Assembly (NCBI GenBank): GCA_002633005.1
Contig: NMRA01000452.1
Span: 160,270-224,269, forward strand
DNA from: Phoronis australis
Taxonomy: Eukaryota; Phoronida; Phoronidae
Reading direction: 5' to 3'
DNA: 64,000 nucleotides
Below, piece by piece: positions 1-12,514 of the stretch (its first letter is position 1; each line of letters starts with the position of its first letter). A program made the translations under genes and the position numbers. The notes under the pieces were generated by a model. It worked only from the letters and a program-made list of their open reading frames with translations. It was not told the DNA's origin and did no database searches.

Positions 1-182
1 TTAACGCTGTGTTCTTCACACAAAAGAGCCAAGTACATCGGTGTGTGTCATCGTTCTGACTTAGCTCTACCATGGCCAGTGCCACTCGGAATTCACCAAT
101 GGCGAGCGGCTAGCGTGAGCCTATTCAGTATTACTAGCATGTTCACTGATTCGTAAACGCTAACGACGACTGCGGAACTTAC

Positions 183-300
183 CGCAACCGGAGTAAAACA
201 ATGACTCTGGACAGCTCACTCAGTCGGCCTCTATGTAAATAAAATGGCGGGAAATTCTTAACCCACTAAACGTCACTTCCGGAGTAAGGCACAACTAATT
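183..300 (-). promoter_or_regulatory. putative minus-strand housekeeping promoter and noncoding first exon
   Basis: Read on the minus strand, this stretch carries CCGGAAGTGACG (282-271, an ETS plus CRE half-site composite), then TTTCCCGCC (E2F-like) overlapping CCGCCATTTT (YY1-like, 250-241). About 60 bases further on is a consensus splice donor, GCG then GTAAGT (intron begins at 182). The segment between has no ATG, which fits a 5' noncoding exon of a gene extending left out of the window. The combination of motifs is typical of TATA-less housekeeping promoters in animals. That a gene really starts here is inference; the promoter could also be bidirectional. No coding sequence is visible. 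Confidence 0.35.
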
Positions 301-2800
301 AACAAAATTACAGGAAGCCATTACTAACTGAAAAATATGTCTGGGATAATCAACAAACCATATTTTTACTAAAAATGGCATGACAAAAGGTTGCGTTCTC
401 CTGTCAGTCAATTTTGAAACTCTGTGTGTACAACTCGTTCACTTAATGCTGGATATTAAGGTTGATTTCAGTTTGCTGAGTGAAAATCTTGTTTGTTCTG
501 GAGTGTTAATTAAAGTGGAAATGTACATCTTGGTTGTTTGTTTATTTATGTGTTTGTTTGTCTGTTCCAGGTTCATGGTTTCTAATCGTGGCGCCGCTTC
601 AGTCTGTGTTTGATTGGACTCTGTTTAACTCATCGTACGTTGTGCAGGGACGCATACAGCAATTTTAAGCATGCATTACATAGTGTACAGTGGACGCTAA
701 TCAAGCAGGAAGTTTACTATGTATATCAATTACGTGGACATCCCAACGCTGGAGGGATAGTGCCCCATTATGAATAGTAGCACTGTGTTTTGACAATGGA
801 GTGCCAGTCTCAGGAGAAGAATTGTGCACGTGTCAAATCATGAACGTGATGCGTCAATTTGAAGGCAGTTAATAGACGACTCCTTACATCGCACGCTTGT
901 TCTTGTGAACTTTTTGTAAAGCGAATGCCCCCATTTATTTTTGTTCTGCCATTGTAGAGGTTCTGTATGTTGTTTCAAATTAATTGAATAAACTTATCGA
1001 CTTTTATACAAAGGAGGTCTTATTGAATGTTTTCTCGTAGCTTTTACTAACAAATTTCACTTGACTGTGGTAAAGTCTCAGCATTTAGGTTACAATGTTA
1101 CTATTTCAACTTGGTCTGCTAGACTGTATTTACCTAGTCCTTGATCCCAGGAGATTTCTCGTCTTTCGATTGGATGATGTTTACTGCTTGTAGCGGGATC
1201 ACCGGTCACATGGGTTTATCTTGTTTGGCGATGTTGTCACCATGCATGGTAGACTGCCGTAATTTTGTTTTCTTTTTTCATAAAAGATTAATGTCGCGAA
1301 GCTAATCCTTTATGGTTTCCAAGTTTTTTGTCATAGTTTCCAACTGTCCACTGTACTCCATTTTGAAAATGTGCGTATTCCCAACAATGTGAGAAACCTT
1401 TGGAAAGTGTTTGATTTTACAATTATTTTTGTCTTAAAGTGGTGAAATTTTACTGTATTGAGAATAGCATTTGGTGTTGGTTAGGTCTCCTTTGGTTAAT
1501 GACAATTTTCCAAATTTCGTGCTTTGCACAAGTAGGACCTGATTTTGAACAAAGATCTATGCTCTCTATCACTGTGTGTATTGTGATGTCTCGGGAGAGT
1601 TAAAACCAAGCTCCACAACTCAACTTTTGTGTGGTTGAACTGGTTATTTCTGAAACTTATATCTCTCTCATAGGAGATTTGAAATGGCTGACATCTTTGT
1701 CATAGAGTTCGGACCAAGATGCACATTAGTCCTTGTGTCTTGGTTTGGATGTCTGCAGGAGTAGGATGTGATCCTCGATCGTAGTGCTGGAAGCAAGGTC
1801 GACAGCTCCCTCTTTGTGTATGATGGTGTACTAGAATGTGATGATAGCAGTTATAACTAAGAGCCACAGCTCCCCCTATGTGTAAAATGATGTATCGTCA
1901 ATTTGAAGTTCATGATATACAATATATCTGGCACCGTGACTTCCCAACTATTTCCCAAAACTCAACTAGGAAGTTGACCAATGCACAGGGTATGAAATTG
2001 TAAAAGTTACTGTCACTCTATTCATCCAGTTATGTCCGCAGTAAAGTTTGGTTGTGTGGGCCTCAAATTACTGGAGTGGGAGAATTGCCTAAAGTTGACT
2101 AATGTTTCACGAAGTACACTGTATGACACAGTGAAATTGGGATTTGTGAAATTTCTGAATACAAAATTCTACTTTGTCATTGACATTGGTTGCAGTTTAG
2201 AGCCTTTCAAAACTGAAGACAGGGATATTTGGGTATGACTGCTTTTGTGGGAAATGGCGTAAGTGAAACTAAACTATGGGCAACTAAACATTCTTGTTTT
2301 GATGTGTTCACATGTCCTTGTGTAGGTGTATATTGCAACTGAACATCTCTAGTCTCTGTTTTGGTTGCTATATCTCTGAAACCCCTGGTATCATTTCTTC
2401 GTATCTTCATCAATATCTACCAAGTTTCGTAGTGTATCTTCATGGAATTTGGTGCATATGTTCCTATTGGAGACATCACAAAGGTGGTTGATTTTTGGAT
2501 TGGTCCAACTGCAGTAGTGCCCCTTAGTGGCCATTTTTTCTTGCCTGTGCTTTTATCTACCATGGGCGTTCCTTGATGGACCTTAATGAAATTTGGTTCT
2601 CAGGAGATCACAGTTGATGTTGATGAGGCACCAGTGTTGCCTCCTATAGTGGCAATTTAGATTTTTCTTTCCTTATTATTCAGTTTCTGACAAGTTCCTC
2701 AAAGTTTGAGGTATAAGTTTCTGTGAAGGAAGTGACGTCACCGGCCAAGTTCATTCCATTTAGAACTTTGTAGTGTGCATCACTAAAATACAAAAAGGCC
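300..2800. other. noncoding sequence with no recognised gene
   Basis: Both strands hold only short open frames without recognisable domains, codon bias or paired splice sites. I see no transposon ends or tandem repeats of note. If the promoter cluster at 183-300 is bidirectional, a 5' untranslated exon of the plus-strand gene could lie here, but no donor stands out. Confidence 0.5.
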
Positions 2801-2807
2801 AGCCTCC

Positions 2808-2949
2808 CGTTCAGTAACGCTAGGACCTCGCTAAAAAGCAAGACTTCGCGAGAATACGTGAGATATCGCCGTGCATTTTAAATGAGAGCACGTGACTTTG
2901 ACTAGGTTTTAGCTAGGTCCTAGCGTAGGTCCTAGCGTCTACTGAACGC
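2808..2949. mobile_element. small hairpin MITE-like element
   Basis: The left end CGTTCAGTAACGCTAGGACC (from 2808) is matched by the reverse complement of the right end (CGTTCAGTAGACGCTAGGACC, ending near 2948), with one extra base on the right side. The right arm holds a tandem 12-base unit, TAGGTCCTAGCG. The element is about 142 bp, folds as an imperfect hairpin and has no coding capacity, so it looks like a miniature inverted-repeat element. The superfamily cannot be assigned and no clear target duplication was seen. An E-box (CACGTGAC) lies inside. Confidence 0.55.
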
Positions 2950-2959
2950 AAGCCAGCTT

Positions 2960-5415
2960 GCGCTACGAGTTTCCCGCCAAACCTTCGTCTTTCTTAGTAT
3001 TATCACTGAGCATAAAAGCACGTAACATCGAAGATCATCGTCTATAAATCCGCCTTTCGTCACAAAAGTCAACTTCTGATTTAGACCACTTGCAGTTGGG
3101 AGTTTGTTCTTTAGACAAATTATGTGATTTCTTGTCATGGAATGGATAGTTCGGTATTGCTGGAGAGGAGACTCCTCAAGTTGACTTGTGAGGTCTCATT
3201 TTAGTCACTAAGCATGGGGGAACTAGAATTCTACTGAGAGTTTTGACTTAAGGTATTCCAGTGGATGGTGCAAGGTGAAAATTAATGAAGAACAGTTAAA
3301 GACTCGTGGCAGAGTGCGCTGTCCGAGATTCATTTTCGAAGAAACTGGCTTAAGAATCCCCAGTGATACATGGATAACCACATCTTTCTGTCTTGTAAGC
3401 AATGGAAATCGTGCATTTGTTTTTGTTTAGTAGTAGTGCGTGTATATTACTATAGAAATTCATATGTTAATCTACAGCAAACGCAGTGTTTACGTACCAT
3501 TATAACTCACCTGGGCTGTATTCACCTTGACTAGTTTAAATATCCATTCAAAGAAGAAAAAATACGTCATCGACCTCGTGTTTCAGGTCATCTCTGGTGT
3601 TAGACGTACAGCTTGACAAATGCCTCCCCCACTCACTTACGAAACTTTAATTCGTGTGCTGTACGGGGCCCATTGTCGCGGCGTTGTCCATTTTTTCGAC
3701 AAACATCTATCGTCTATCTCAAAGGTTTTAGGCACTGTTGAAAAGCTTGTTTCTTGTGTGAATTTTGGCACGCAAACATCGTGTCTCGAGCTTCGAAGAT
3801 CTGTTCACCGCCGCTCGTGTGTGCCGCTCTTTAAGGCCTACTATGTTGTCAGGACGACTATTTTATATGCAATAAGCACTTTCGGTTAACCTTTATATCT
3901 TTTTCTCAAATTCTTCCTTAATCTAAGTGCTGACGGTTGGATAGTGCTTTACACCAGGCTATAAATGGTGCTTGTCAGTCGCCGTGTGTCGAGCCGAGCT
4001 TGGCCTGGAGAGAAATAAGAAACAAAGTAATTCTCGTCTGAGTAATTAGAACAGGTTGAGACCAATAGTGATAAGGATTCTCAATCGACAATTCGCTTCT
4101 TTGTGTGGAGTCGGTGGTTTGCAGTTGTTTTGAAAGGGTAACTGAAATACGGATGTGAAGAAAGTTAATGTTTCCGACACCAGAAGATGGTTTATTGTAG
4201 GTTTAACGAAACGACTTAATTCGTTTTCTTCTACTTGTTTAACATCCCACTGTCGATCCACAATCCTGGTCACTCAAACACAGCCTCACTATTGGAGGTT
4301 TCGATAGAGATAACCAAGGAAGAGGGACCATGAACAGCGTGCAAACCAGAATTTTTTTTGAAAGAGAAGTTGGGCACTTTTCGCGGAAATCTCGTCAAAA
4401 TATTGCACTTTTGGCCCCTGAGCCAGGTTCCTCCCTATCGCCACCACTTATAAGACCCCTCGGGTTGTCGCCAATTGCGCACCCCCTTGCCATGGGGGTG
4501 CGGATTAATGTGGAGGCGAGGCGGTGGCGTGGAGACGGCCACACCAAAAACCCGGGTACCAAGTTTCAAGAACTCTTTGAGGGTGTATCATGATACAAAA
4601 TTGCTAGTATAGGGTACTATTATAGGGTACTATTTTTAGGATATCTTTTATAAATTACAATTTATTAAGGTGTCAAAAAGATGTATTGCCAAAATCAACC
4701 TTTGTGGATATGAAAATAATAAATACCGTGGGTGGGTTATGGCGGAGGAATACGGGAACGGCATCATTTCGTAATGAGTAGTAAAACGGAACCTCGTGTC
4801 GCGTGATTTCGATTGTAGTTTCGCCTAGATCTGTAGGTGAAAGTGAGGCCAGAGGTTCACTTACAGTTTACGGAAAGGATCGACTGCATAACGGTCTGTC
4901 CAGCGAACTGGTTTCTTAGAAGCTTCTATGGGCGGTTGCATAAGACCATTTTTTCTTAATTCTTAAAGCAACTGCAGACTTGTTTACTTCCCGACGTTTT
5001 GTTTTCCCATCACTTAACATTTATAGTGAGATCTACTTTTATTTATGACCGAAAAATAAATTAGGATTAAATCCTCATATTATGGTCGTTGTGTTAAAAG
5101 GTTTATTTCCTATGATATTAAGAATTCAATGTACAAGTAGTCTGGCAGTGTATCCAAGCTAACACGTGACGCCGGTAGCAACGAAAATAAAAGAGTAGAA
5201 ACTGGACAATCAGTGTATGCAGAACATACACAAACGCGCTTAAAATTTTAGGAACGTCGTTGGCTCCTATTTTGAGACAGTTTCATGCTACCAGGCACCG
5301 ATACCGGCAAATTGATCTGAGCAAAAGGCCAACTCGATAAAATAACTGCTTTAAACGAAGACTGGAGGTCTCTGTTATTGACGATCAAATCCTAATAGCG
5401 ATTTTCAAAAGGTGT
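2960..5415. other. noncoding sequence with no recognised gene
   Basis: No exon can be supported. A locally GC-rich stretch at about 4400-4560 includes the palindrome-like GCACCCCCTTGCCATGGGGG (4480-4500 area) and an open frame of 87 codons without recognisable similarity; it may be a transposon remnant. Confidence 0.45.
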
Positions 5416-5419
5416 ACTT

Positions 5420-5711
5420 TAGTGGCGGATTTGGGGGGGAAGGCGGCAAGGAGGCCTTGGCCGTAACCGGAATTTTCCCAGATTCCATTTGGAAGTTCGG
5501 GGTGCGAATTGCTGGCTGGCATATGCACGCACCTAGGGGTCTCGGGAGGCGAACGAAAATGCATAATCCTGAACAAACCCCGTTTAGTTTTTTTTAGTAA
5601 TAAGGTTCACAAACCCAGAAAACCATTTTAGGCCGGGATCACCCATATGGCAAAATTCTGGTCATTCCTGTACCCTGGCCCCCCTAACTCAAAATCCCGG
5701 ATCCGCCCCTG
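5420..5711. mobile_element. putative hAT-like nonautonomous DNA transposon relic
   Basis: The left end TAGTGGCGGATTTGGG and the reverse complement of the right end CAGGGGCGGATCCGGG form imperfect terminal inverted repeats of the CAG...CTG type. The flanks share TACT next to each end, giving at best a 5-bp target duplication with one mismatch. The 292-bp interior is GC-rich and lacks a transposase frame. Terminal sequences of the form CAGGGGCGGATCC are common on animal hAT-derived MITEs, which is the basis for the tentative assignment. Confidence 0.45.
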
Positions 5712-5843
5712 TACTACCCTTGAATTTTTGGGGAAAAATGCCGATGTTTTTATCATCATAATAAAACCACTACGAACGTCGCTCGTGCAGGACAAATTCT
5801 TCGATATTTCGTTTCTGGTTAGTACGTTGTTTTGTACAGATAC

Positions 5844-5845
<2 letters not shown>

Positions 5846-5887
<42 letters not shown>

Positions 5888-5898
5888 TTATTATTGTT

Positions 5899-5940
<42 letters not shown>

Positions 5941-5953
5941 ATTGTTATTATTT
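5846..5953. repeat. compound (ATT)n/(GTT)n microsatellite
   Basis: About 108 bases of TTA/ATT trinucleotides change to GTT/TTG trinucleotides and back to ATT. It yields long but meaningless frames rich in Ile, Val, Tyr or Cys. Confidence 0.95.
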
Positions 5954-5992
5954 AATATTTATTGAAAAAATCACTTTTATGAAAGATACACT

Positions 5993-6019
5993 TCACGCAC
6001 GCACGCACGCACGCGCGCA
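5993..6019. repeat. (ACGC)n microsatellite
   Basis: Short ACGC/GCAC tetranucleotide tract, ending in CGCGCG. Confidence 0.85.
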
Positions 6020-8580
6020 GAGGCACACGAAAATCTAATCCTGTTGCCTACTTAGAAAAATAGTTTCAACGTTAGCGGTCTCACGTTTTTTTGGTTATCT
6101 ACAGCGCTTGCCTTGATGCTGCTGTGTAACACATGAACTTATTTTTAGGTTAACATAACCAATGTGATATTTTTAAATTCCCTCCGTAAATAGTTTATAG
6201 TGTTGAAGTCAATGGCCGGCAAAGGAGCAATTGTCCCGAACAACGCTTCAAAGGCGATGCCTTCTGAGAGGTGTCCCTAAGTTAAAGGGCATGCTGCCAA
6301 ACACTCTAACATGAAAGGCTGTATTTCTTACAAAAAATGGAAAGAGTGATAGTTGATTCCATCATCGGGTCATCCTCCTATCCCCTCCCTTCATATAAAA
6401 GTTTGTATGACTTCGCAAAAAATATAAAAAGATGGAGAATTGATTCCATCACTGGAGCTCAACGTGAGAGGCCTCTTGAGAAAGAAAGAAAACATTAGAA
6501 AAGCCGGAGAATTAAGGGAAGGCCTGGCCATACACGCCATCTTCAAGTCACCTTCAAGAGGTGAGAGTTGTATTAAAAGGGGTATACAAGCGAAAAATAT
6601 TCCCTAAAATTTTCCTCTTGACGTTTTCAAGCTTTCTTTGCAGAAGGTATGAACTATGAGCAGGTAAGCTATCCATAAACCGATCTTAAAAATTGAAGAC
6701 ACAGTAACAAAAAGTTCAGCTTCAATGGATCAACCCAATTCTTTTAAAACGTTAAAACGTTGACAAACGTTCTATAAAATTTTCTTTCTTCCACACGCTT
6801 CGCTGTGTCTTTCATTCATTCTCTCAACCGACTCTGCCATGAACGTCTGTCTCTACTACCTTTTCTCACCCTAATGCCAGCAATGTACACTCTCAGTCCG
6901 CCCGTCGCCTATAGTTGGTTCCCGGGAGTGCTGGCCCCTTACCTCATGTGTTTCCCAATCCCCTGTCATCGCCTATTTCCATACAAGCAGGAAGATTCAC
7001 TTAATCCCCAAGACTCCGAAGCTAAGTACAGACCGTCACTACACTCAGTTGCCTTTTGTTATTGAAACAGTTGTGCCTCCGGCCGACGTTTGCAAAGACT
7101 ATAAAACTGAAACAGTGCAAGAACGTGTCAACAGCTATCTCAGATGAATACATTTTTTGTTGAAACATGACTATTCAAAAAATGTATAGTTATTAAAAGT
7201 CTTCGGTAGATCTGGGTACTTGGAAAAGAACCTTTTGCATTTCGAACTCCGAAATTGAACACTCAGTAATGTTTAGTGGGAATTAGTCAGCTGGGGATTA
7301 AGTGAAAAAATTAACATTTAATACATTTATTCAAATACACCTTTTGAACAGCCCGTCCCGCATACCAGATTGTGGTTTTACAGGGAAGATATTTTACTTA
7401 ACCACACAAAGATTAATTTTAACTAGATTTGTGAAACTGTATAAAGAATGCATACTGTTCTCTGATATCCCCAAGCCACGGCAACTGTTGAACACACAGA
7501 AACCGAAGTTCAAAGTTGAAAGGTTATTTGAATTAACAGAGGTCATTTTGTTGCTATACGGGAGTACCCGTAGTAATTCACGTAGCCGCAGTGCGCAATG
7601 ATAACTTGAAAACTCCCGCCATTTTCTTCAAAATTTGGTCAAAACAAAACTTTTGTTTATTCCAAAAAAATTAACTATGTTATGAAAGAAAGTGAGACTT
7701 CGTGTCTATTTTTTCTAATTTCTGTTTTCTTTATGTTATAAATAAAGATTTAATTTATAAAAAGTTGTAAACTATTTACTGATGCGTATGTACAGCCGGT
7801 ATCCCTTAACGCAGTAAAAAGGCCATGTGATCTCCACTGGATCTTCACATTGGCAAGGATACAACGCGGAACTGGTGAAATATTTCACAGTAAAGTTCTC
7901 TGTCGTTGAGCAGCGGCTAACTAACGTACCCCTTGTAAAAACGAATCCATCCCTCCACATTTTGCCGGATTTACGGTTGTTTTGAAGCTGTGTGAGGTCG
8001 TAAAAGTTGGTCGTTTCTGAGGTAGGTGTTTGCAGTTTCACTCCCCATCCGCCATCTTCCAAATCTACATTCCAATCACGTGTATTTCCTAAATTGGTGA
8101 AATGGAAACAATGTGTGTAGTCGTTGCAAATATAGTGGGTAACAACTCTAGAACGAAAAACGACATTATATTTGCGGTATAAGAATTAAGTTTTTCATGA
8201 ACCACGAAAGAGAAGACCTGTTTTGTTGCTAAGAAAATTACAATGGCTATTTCACCATGAGACGAGCGTACTTGTTTACTGCATTATAATATGCCATGTA
8301 TGTTCTTTAACTCTGCACCAACGCACTTGTTTTTAGTGTATTGAAACAGGTGCAAGTGCCTAATGTTTCAATGGACAACAGTTTGCAACATGTCACTTAT
8401 TTTCTTTCAAGAAATTAGAAGTTGAATTTGATGTGGTTATTGGTCTAAAAATAGAAAGCAATTCAAGATGGCGGCTCCCTTGTCAAAGGTCACAATGATG
8501 CATTGCTTGCACAAGCTTACTCTTGACTAAACTGGTTGTGGGTTTATGAAAAATCCATGTGAATCATTATATGAGCACTG
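6020..8580. other. noncoding sequence with no recognised gene
   Basis: No splice-compatible coding exon is evident. A minus-strand open frame at 7772-8062 has protein-like composition but no in-frame ATG and no recognised family. A YY1-like AAGATGGCGGC sits at 8465-8475 on the plus strand and a similar AAGATGGCGG on the minus strand near 8050, next to an E-box and an ATTGG box. These might mark promoters, but no attached gene can be seen. Confidence 0.4.
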
Positions 8581-8583
8581 ACT

Positions 8584-9263
8584 GGGCACCCGGTTATTGT
8601 TTACAATCCGACTCCATTAACGTACATACTTGATACTACTATTTTCTGAATCTTCTAGTCATGGTGATTCCAAAAATGTATTCCTTGTACTGATTGGTCG
8701 ATTATTATTCACATTCACAATTTCCGATTTTTTCCAAAGCATTCATTTGCAATGCGGATTTAGTGACGCAGCCATTTTTAAAGGTGCGACGCCTGTCAGC
8801 AGGATTAATTACTAACGGTTAACCGCGAGATGTCAAGTGTTTTTGAACACGATATTTGTCTGCGAGAACACACACTCTCGTGTTTTTTCTGATGAGGTTT
8901 TGAAGAGGGAATCATTTATAAATGACTATTACTGTTTTTTACTCAGAGTTTCCCTAACATGCCACGCGGTATCTTCAACATACTAGCCAATTTTGGGGTC
9001 TTTTTGAGACACGCATGATCGTTGTAGTTATCATTCCTGCCGACAGGTGTCGCAGTTTTATAATGGCGGTCACTCGAGATCGACTGCCGCAAATGAGCAC
9101 CTCGTTAAAACGGTGAATGCATGAATAAAAGGATACCTAATCGGTACGAGTATTACATTTTTGGAATCACCATCATCACCCTGACGAGAGGATTCAGAAA
9201 ATTTTAATATCTCGACAAGTATGTACGTTGATGGAGTCGGATTGTAAACAATAACCGGGCACT
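8584..9263. mobile_element. foldback-type element with arms of about 235 bp (first copy)
   Basis: The left arm (8584-8815) and the reverse complement of the right arm (9022-9263) align over nearly their whole length at roughly 75-80% identity. Shared landmarks are CCGGTTATTGTTTACAATCC at the outer end, GGTGATTCCAAAAATGTA in the middle and CCTGTCNGCAGGA at the inner end. The spacer of about 200 bp has no coding capacity. Very long inverted repeats with a short noncoding centre are typical of foldback or hairpin MITE elements. No target duplication was identified. Confidence 0.7.
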
Positions 9264-10278
9264 CTTTTATGAGCCAGTTACTTCCACCGATTAACACCAG
9301 GTTTGTTCACATTTTCAGCCAGTTATGACTTGATATGGTCCCCTGGTAGTTTACCTCTCGGCCTAACAATGGTATAACTGGTAGTGTCAAAATGTCCTGG
9401 TATGGAGCAGTAACTGATCAGTGGTGTCATTCAGTCAACTAAACTTAGGACAGGAATATTCAGAAAATCACTATATTAAAAAGGCTACATTTGCCATGGC
9501 ATGGCCTGAATATAAGGCGATACTCAAATAAAAGTTGATACTGAAATATCAGGCCATAGTTTCATGTTAGGTTTTATAGTACCTATTAGAAAATCGGAAG
9601 TCGTCCATTTTATGCGTAAGTTACCATTTTATCATCAGTAGATTGGGTTGTCGACTTGCACTGCAATGTTTGAAGAACTGATTGGTGGATCACACAATCA
9701 TTAACGTTAAACTGTTAACAAACTTTTAAAGATTTAGCCATCAAATTTTAAACCTGCCAGAGAAGTCGATCACTCATATCCAGGTCACTACAAGTGATGT
9801 GTTCGAAATTTTCGCCAGCTGGCAGTGATTCGAAATAATTCCCAACAATTGGGGTTTATGACTAAATGTTGTTGAAATCTAGTTGACAGAAGACTGTATA
9901 ATTTATCAATCGGAACGTAAATATCTGACCCTAAAATAGTCCTTTTTGTTGAGTTCATGGGCTGTCATTAAAACATTCCAGGACGTTTGCTTGGTGAGTC
10001 GCTGCTATGATTTTGTTCTGTCTACCAATCGCAATAACGAGGAAGTTGATTATTTGATACTGACTAGCTTCCTCTCTTCTCGGTCCAGTAAAGTGCAGTA
10101 GTGTGTGGGCCCAGATGTTATTTAAGTATGAGACTTACATCCACATGTCTGTGGATCCTGATTATGTCACTAAATATATTCTGTGCTCAATTAAAAATTT
10201 TCTCAAACTTTGAAATGGAGTTCACATGCACGCACACACACGCACACACACACACACACATATACCCACGCACGCACG

Positions 10279-10312
<34 letters not shown>

Positions 10313-11623
10313 CAAACACAGACACACGTTCTTAGTGTGGCTTTTCGATAATACAGCTGGTCTCTTTATTTTGTGTTGACATCAATAAGTTATGAATCTA
10401 TGAGGCAAAGAAAGATTATGGCTTAAGCGTTACTTAATAATTATCATCCGCTTTGCCAAGACATGTAAATCCAAAGCAGGGATTTCAATGCCTTCCTCCA
10501 TTAATGATTGTATCAAGGGAACAGTGTGTCTTGACTATAACTAGCTAAGTAAATTCTTTGGTCACTTTAAACCATGTCCTGGTATCAAAAAGGTCAACTC
10601 TCTTCGCAGGTGTCGATGTCAAATTTTTATCCTTTCATTTTGTATGGCGTCTGATAAAAATCTCAATTTGCCAGCGCAGTTCCAAACATGGGCTCAAAAT
10701 ACCACTGCAATGTAAACAGACAGGAGTCATTTGTTTGGGTAGAAATCTGAAGGGCCCATTCATGACTTGCTCAACCTGTGTGTCCTGGTTGCCTGCCCTT
10801 TGTAAGGTAGAAGGTCAGTCTATGTTGGATATTGGGTACGAGGGGAGTAATTAAGTATGACTCGTTGGTGAGCATGCAGTGTACTCCTAATGTCTGTTCC
10901 CTAAAGAAAGGGCGACTCCTGTGGTCTGGTGGACATTTGGTCAATTCACCAATTCTTAAATTCAGATTATATCCCGTTTTTTCTCTCCACTGTCGCCAGC
11001 TATGTGCAGCTGTTTGTGAGGGCCAGGAATTTCCTTGTTTTGGCGACTTCATTTTGCAAGGTTGTATTTGCCCAGTTGACGATCTAAGCATTTAGCCTAA
11101 AGCAAGGTTGTTTTTATTGAAGTTTAGAGTTAGTTGGTGCTTAATATAGGGATGAGATTGCAGATCAAGTACTATAAATTGTAATTATAGGAGCAACAAA
11201 CCCACTCTGGCAAAAAACAACTCTTGATTTATTGACTGAATATCTGTCTTTTCCTTTTCTTTACTTAATTTAGAAAAGATTTCTATGCTAGAGAAAAACT
11301 GAAAGTTCAGTATTGCTTGGAACCAATTGCATGCAGTTTGTTTGTCATGGCAAGTTAGATGGAGTTGCCGAAGCATTATGGCTCTATGGCCAATTCCTGA
11401 CGTTTTATGGAAATTAATTCAAGCAAAGGATAAGAGAGACAACGTTGCTTTGGAGGGGCAGATAGTCACTTGAAGAAAGTCATATTAGAGACAAGAGCAT
11501 AGCCTACAGCTGCATTTACTGTCTTGTGTGGGCCCTTTATGCGTCGATTTTAGAACACGATATCTCCACCTTCCCTTCAGAAAATATTTGAAAAGCTATT
11601 GGAATTTTGTTTGTCAAACCTAA
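8645..11623. repeat. large direct duplication, copy A (abuts assembly gap)
   Basis: This segment recurs at 13045-16855 at well over 90% identity by eye, differing by substitutions, small indels, a shorter dinucleotide tract and a block of about 0.9 kb present only in copy B. Copy A stops exactly at the N run beginning at 11624, while copy B continues past the same point. This is the pattern of two overlapping contigs that were not merged. Confidence 0.9.
10227..10325. repeat. (CA)n/(ACGC)n microsatellite
   Basis: About 100 bases of CACA with interspersed ACGC and CAAACA units. The equivalent tract in the duplicated copy (15521-15556) is much shorter. Confidence 0.95.
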
Positions 11624-12514
11624 NNNNNNNNNNNNNNNNNNNNNNNNNNNNNNNNNNNNNNNNNNNNNNNNNNNNNNNNNNNNNNNNNNNNNNNNNNNNN
11701 NNNNNNNNNNNNNNNNNNNNNNNNNNNNNNNNNNNNNNNNNNNNNNNNNNNNNNNNNNNNNNNNNNNNNNNNNNNNNNNNNNNNNNNNNNNNNNNNNNNN
11801 NNNNNNNNNNNNNNNNNNNNNNNNNNNNNNNNNNNNNNNNNNNNNNNNNNNNNNNNNNNNNNNNNNNNNNNNNNNNNNNNNNNNNNNNNNNNNNNNNNNN
11901 NNNNNNNNNNNNNNNNNNNNNNNNNNNNNNNNNNNNNNNNNNNNNNNNNNNNNNNNNNNNNNNNNNNNNNNNNNNNNNNNNNNNNNNNNNNNNNNNNNNN
12001 NNNNNNNNNNNNNNNNNNNNNNNNNNNNNNNNNNNNNNNNNNNNNNNNNNNNNNNNNNNNNNNNNNNNNNNNNNNNNNNNNNNNNNNNNNNNNNNNNNNN
12101 NNNNNNNNNNNNNNNNNNNNNNNNNNNNNNNNNNNNNNNNNNNNNNNNNNNNNNNNNNNNNNNNNNNNNNNNNNNNNNNNNNNNNNNNNNNNNNNNNNNN
12201 NNNNNNNNNNNNNNNNNNNNNNNNNNNNNNNNNNNNNNNNNNNNNNNNNNNNNNNNNNNNNNNNNNNNNNNNNNNNNNNNNNNNNNNNNNNNNNNNNNNN
12301 NNNNNNNNNNNNNNNNNNNNNNNNNNNNNNNNNNNNNNNNNNNNNNNNNNNNNNNNNNNNNNNNNNNNNNNNNNNNNNNNNNNNNNNNNNNNNNNNNNNN
12401 NNNNNNNNNNNNNNNNNNNNNNNNNNNNNNNNNNNNNNNNNNNNNNNNNNNNNNNNNNNNNNNNNNNNNNNNNNNNNNNNNNNNNNNNNNNNNNNNNNNN
12501 NNNNNNNNNNNNNN
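11624..12514. other. assembly gap (891 N)
   Basis: Run of 891 undetermined bases. Open frames spanning it are artefacts. Confidence 1.

Noticed and set aside
5647-6038. Frames rich in Ile/Val or Tyr/Cys resembling membrane segments
   Set aside because: They are translations of the ATT/GTT microsatellite.
7772-8062. 96-codon minus-strand frame with protein-like composition (Cys, Trp and Tyr present)
   Set aside because: Its first codon is TTG, no in-frame ATG or supported splice partners were found, and no family is recognised; it could be an exon, but I cannot support it.
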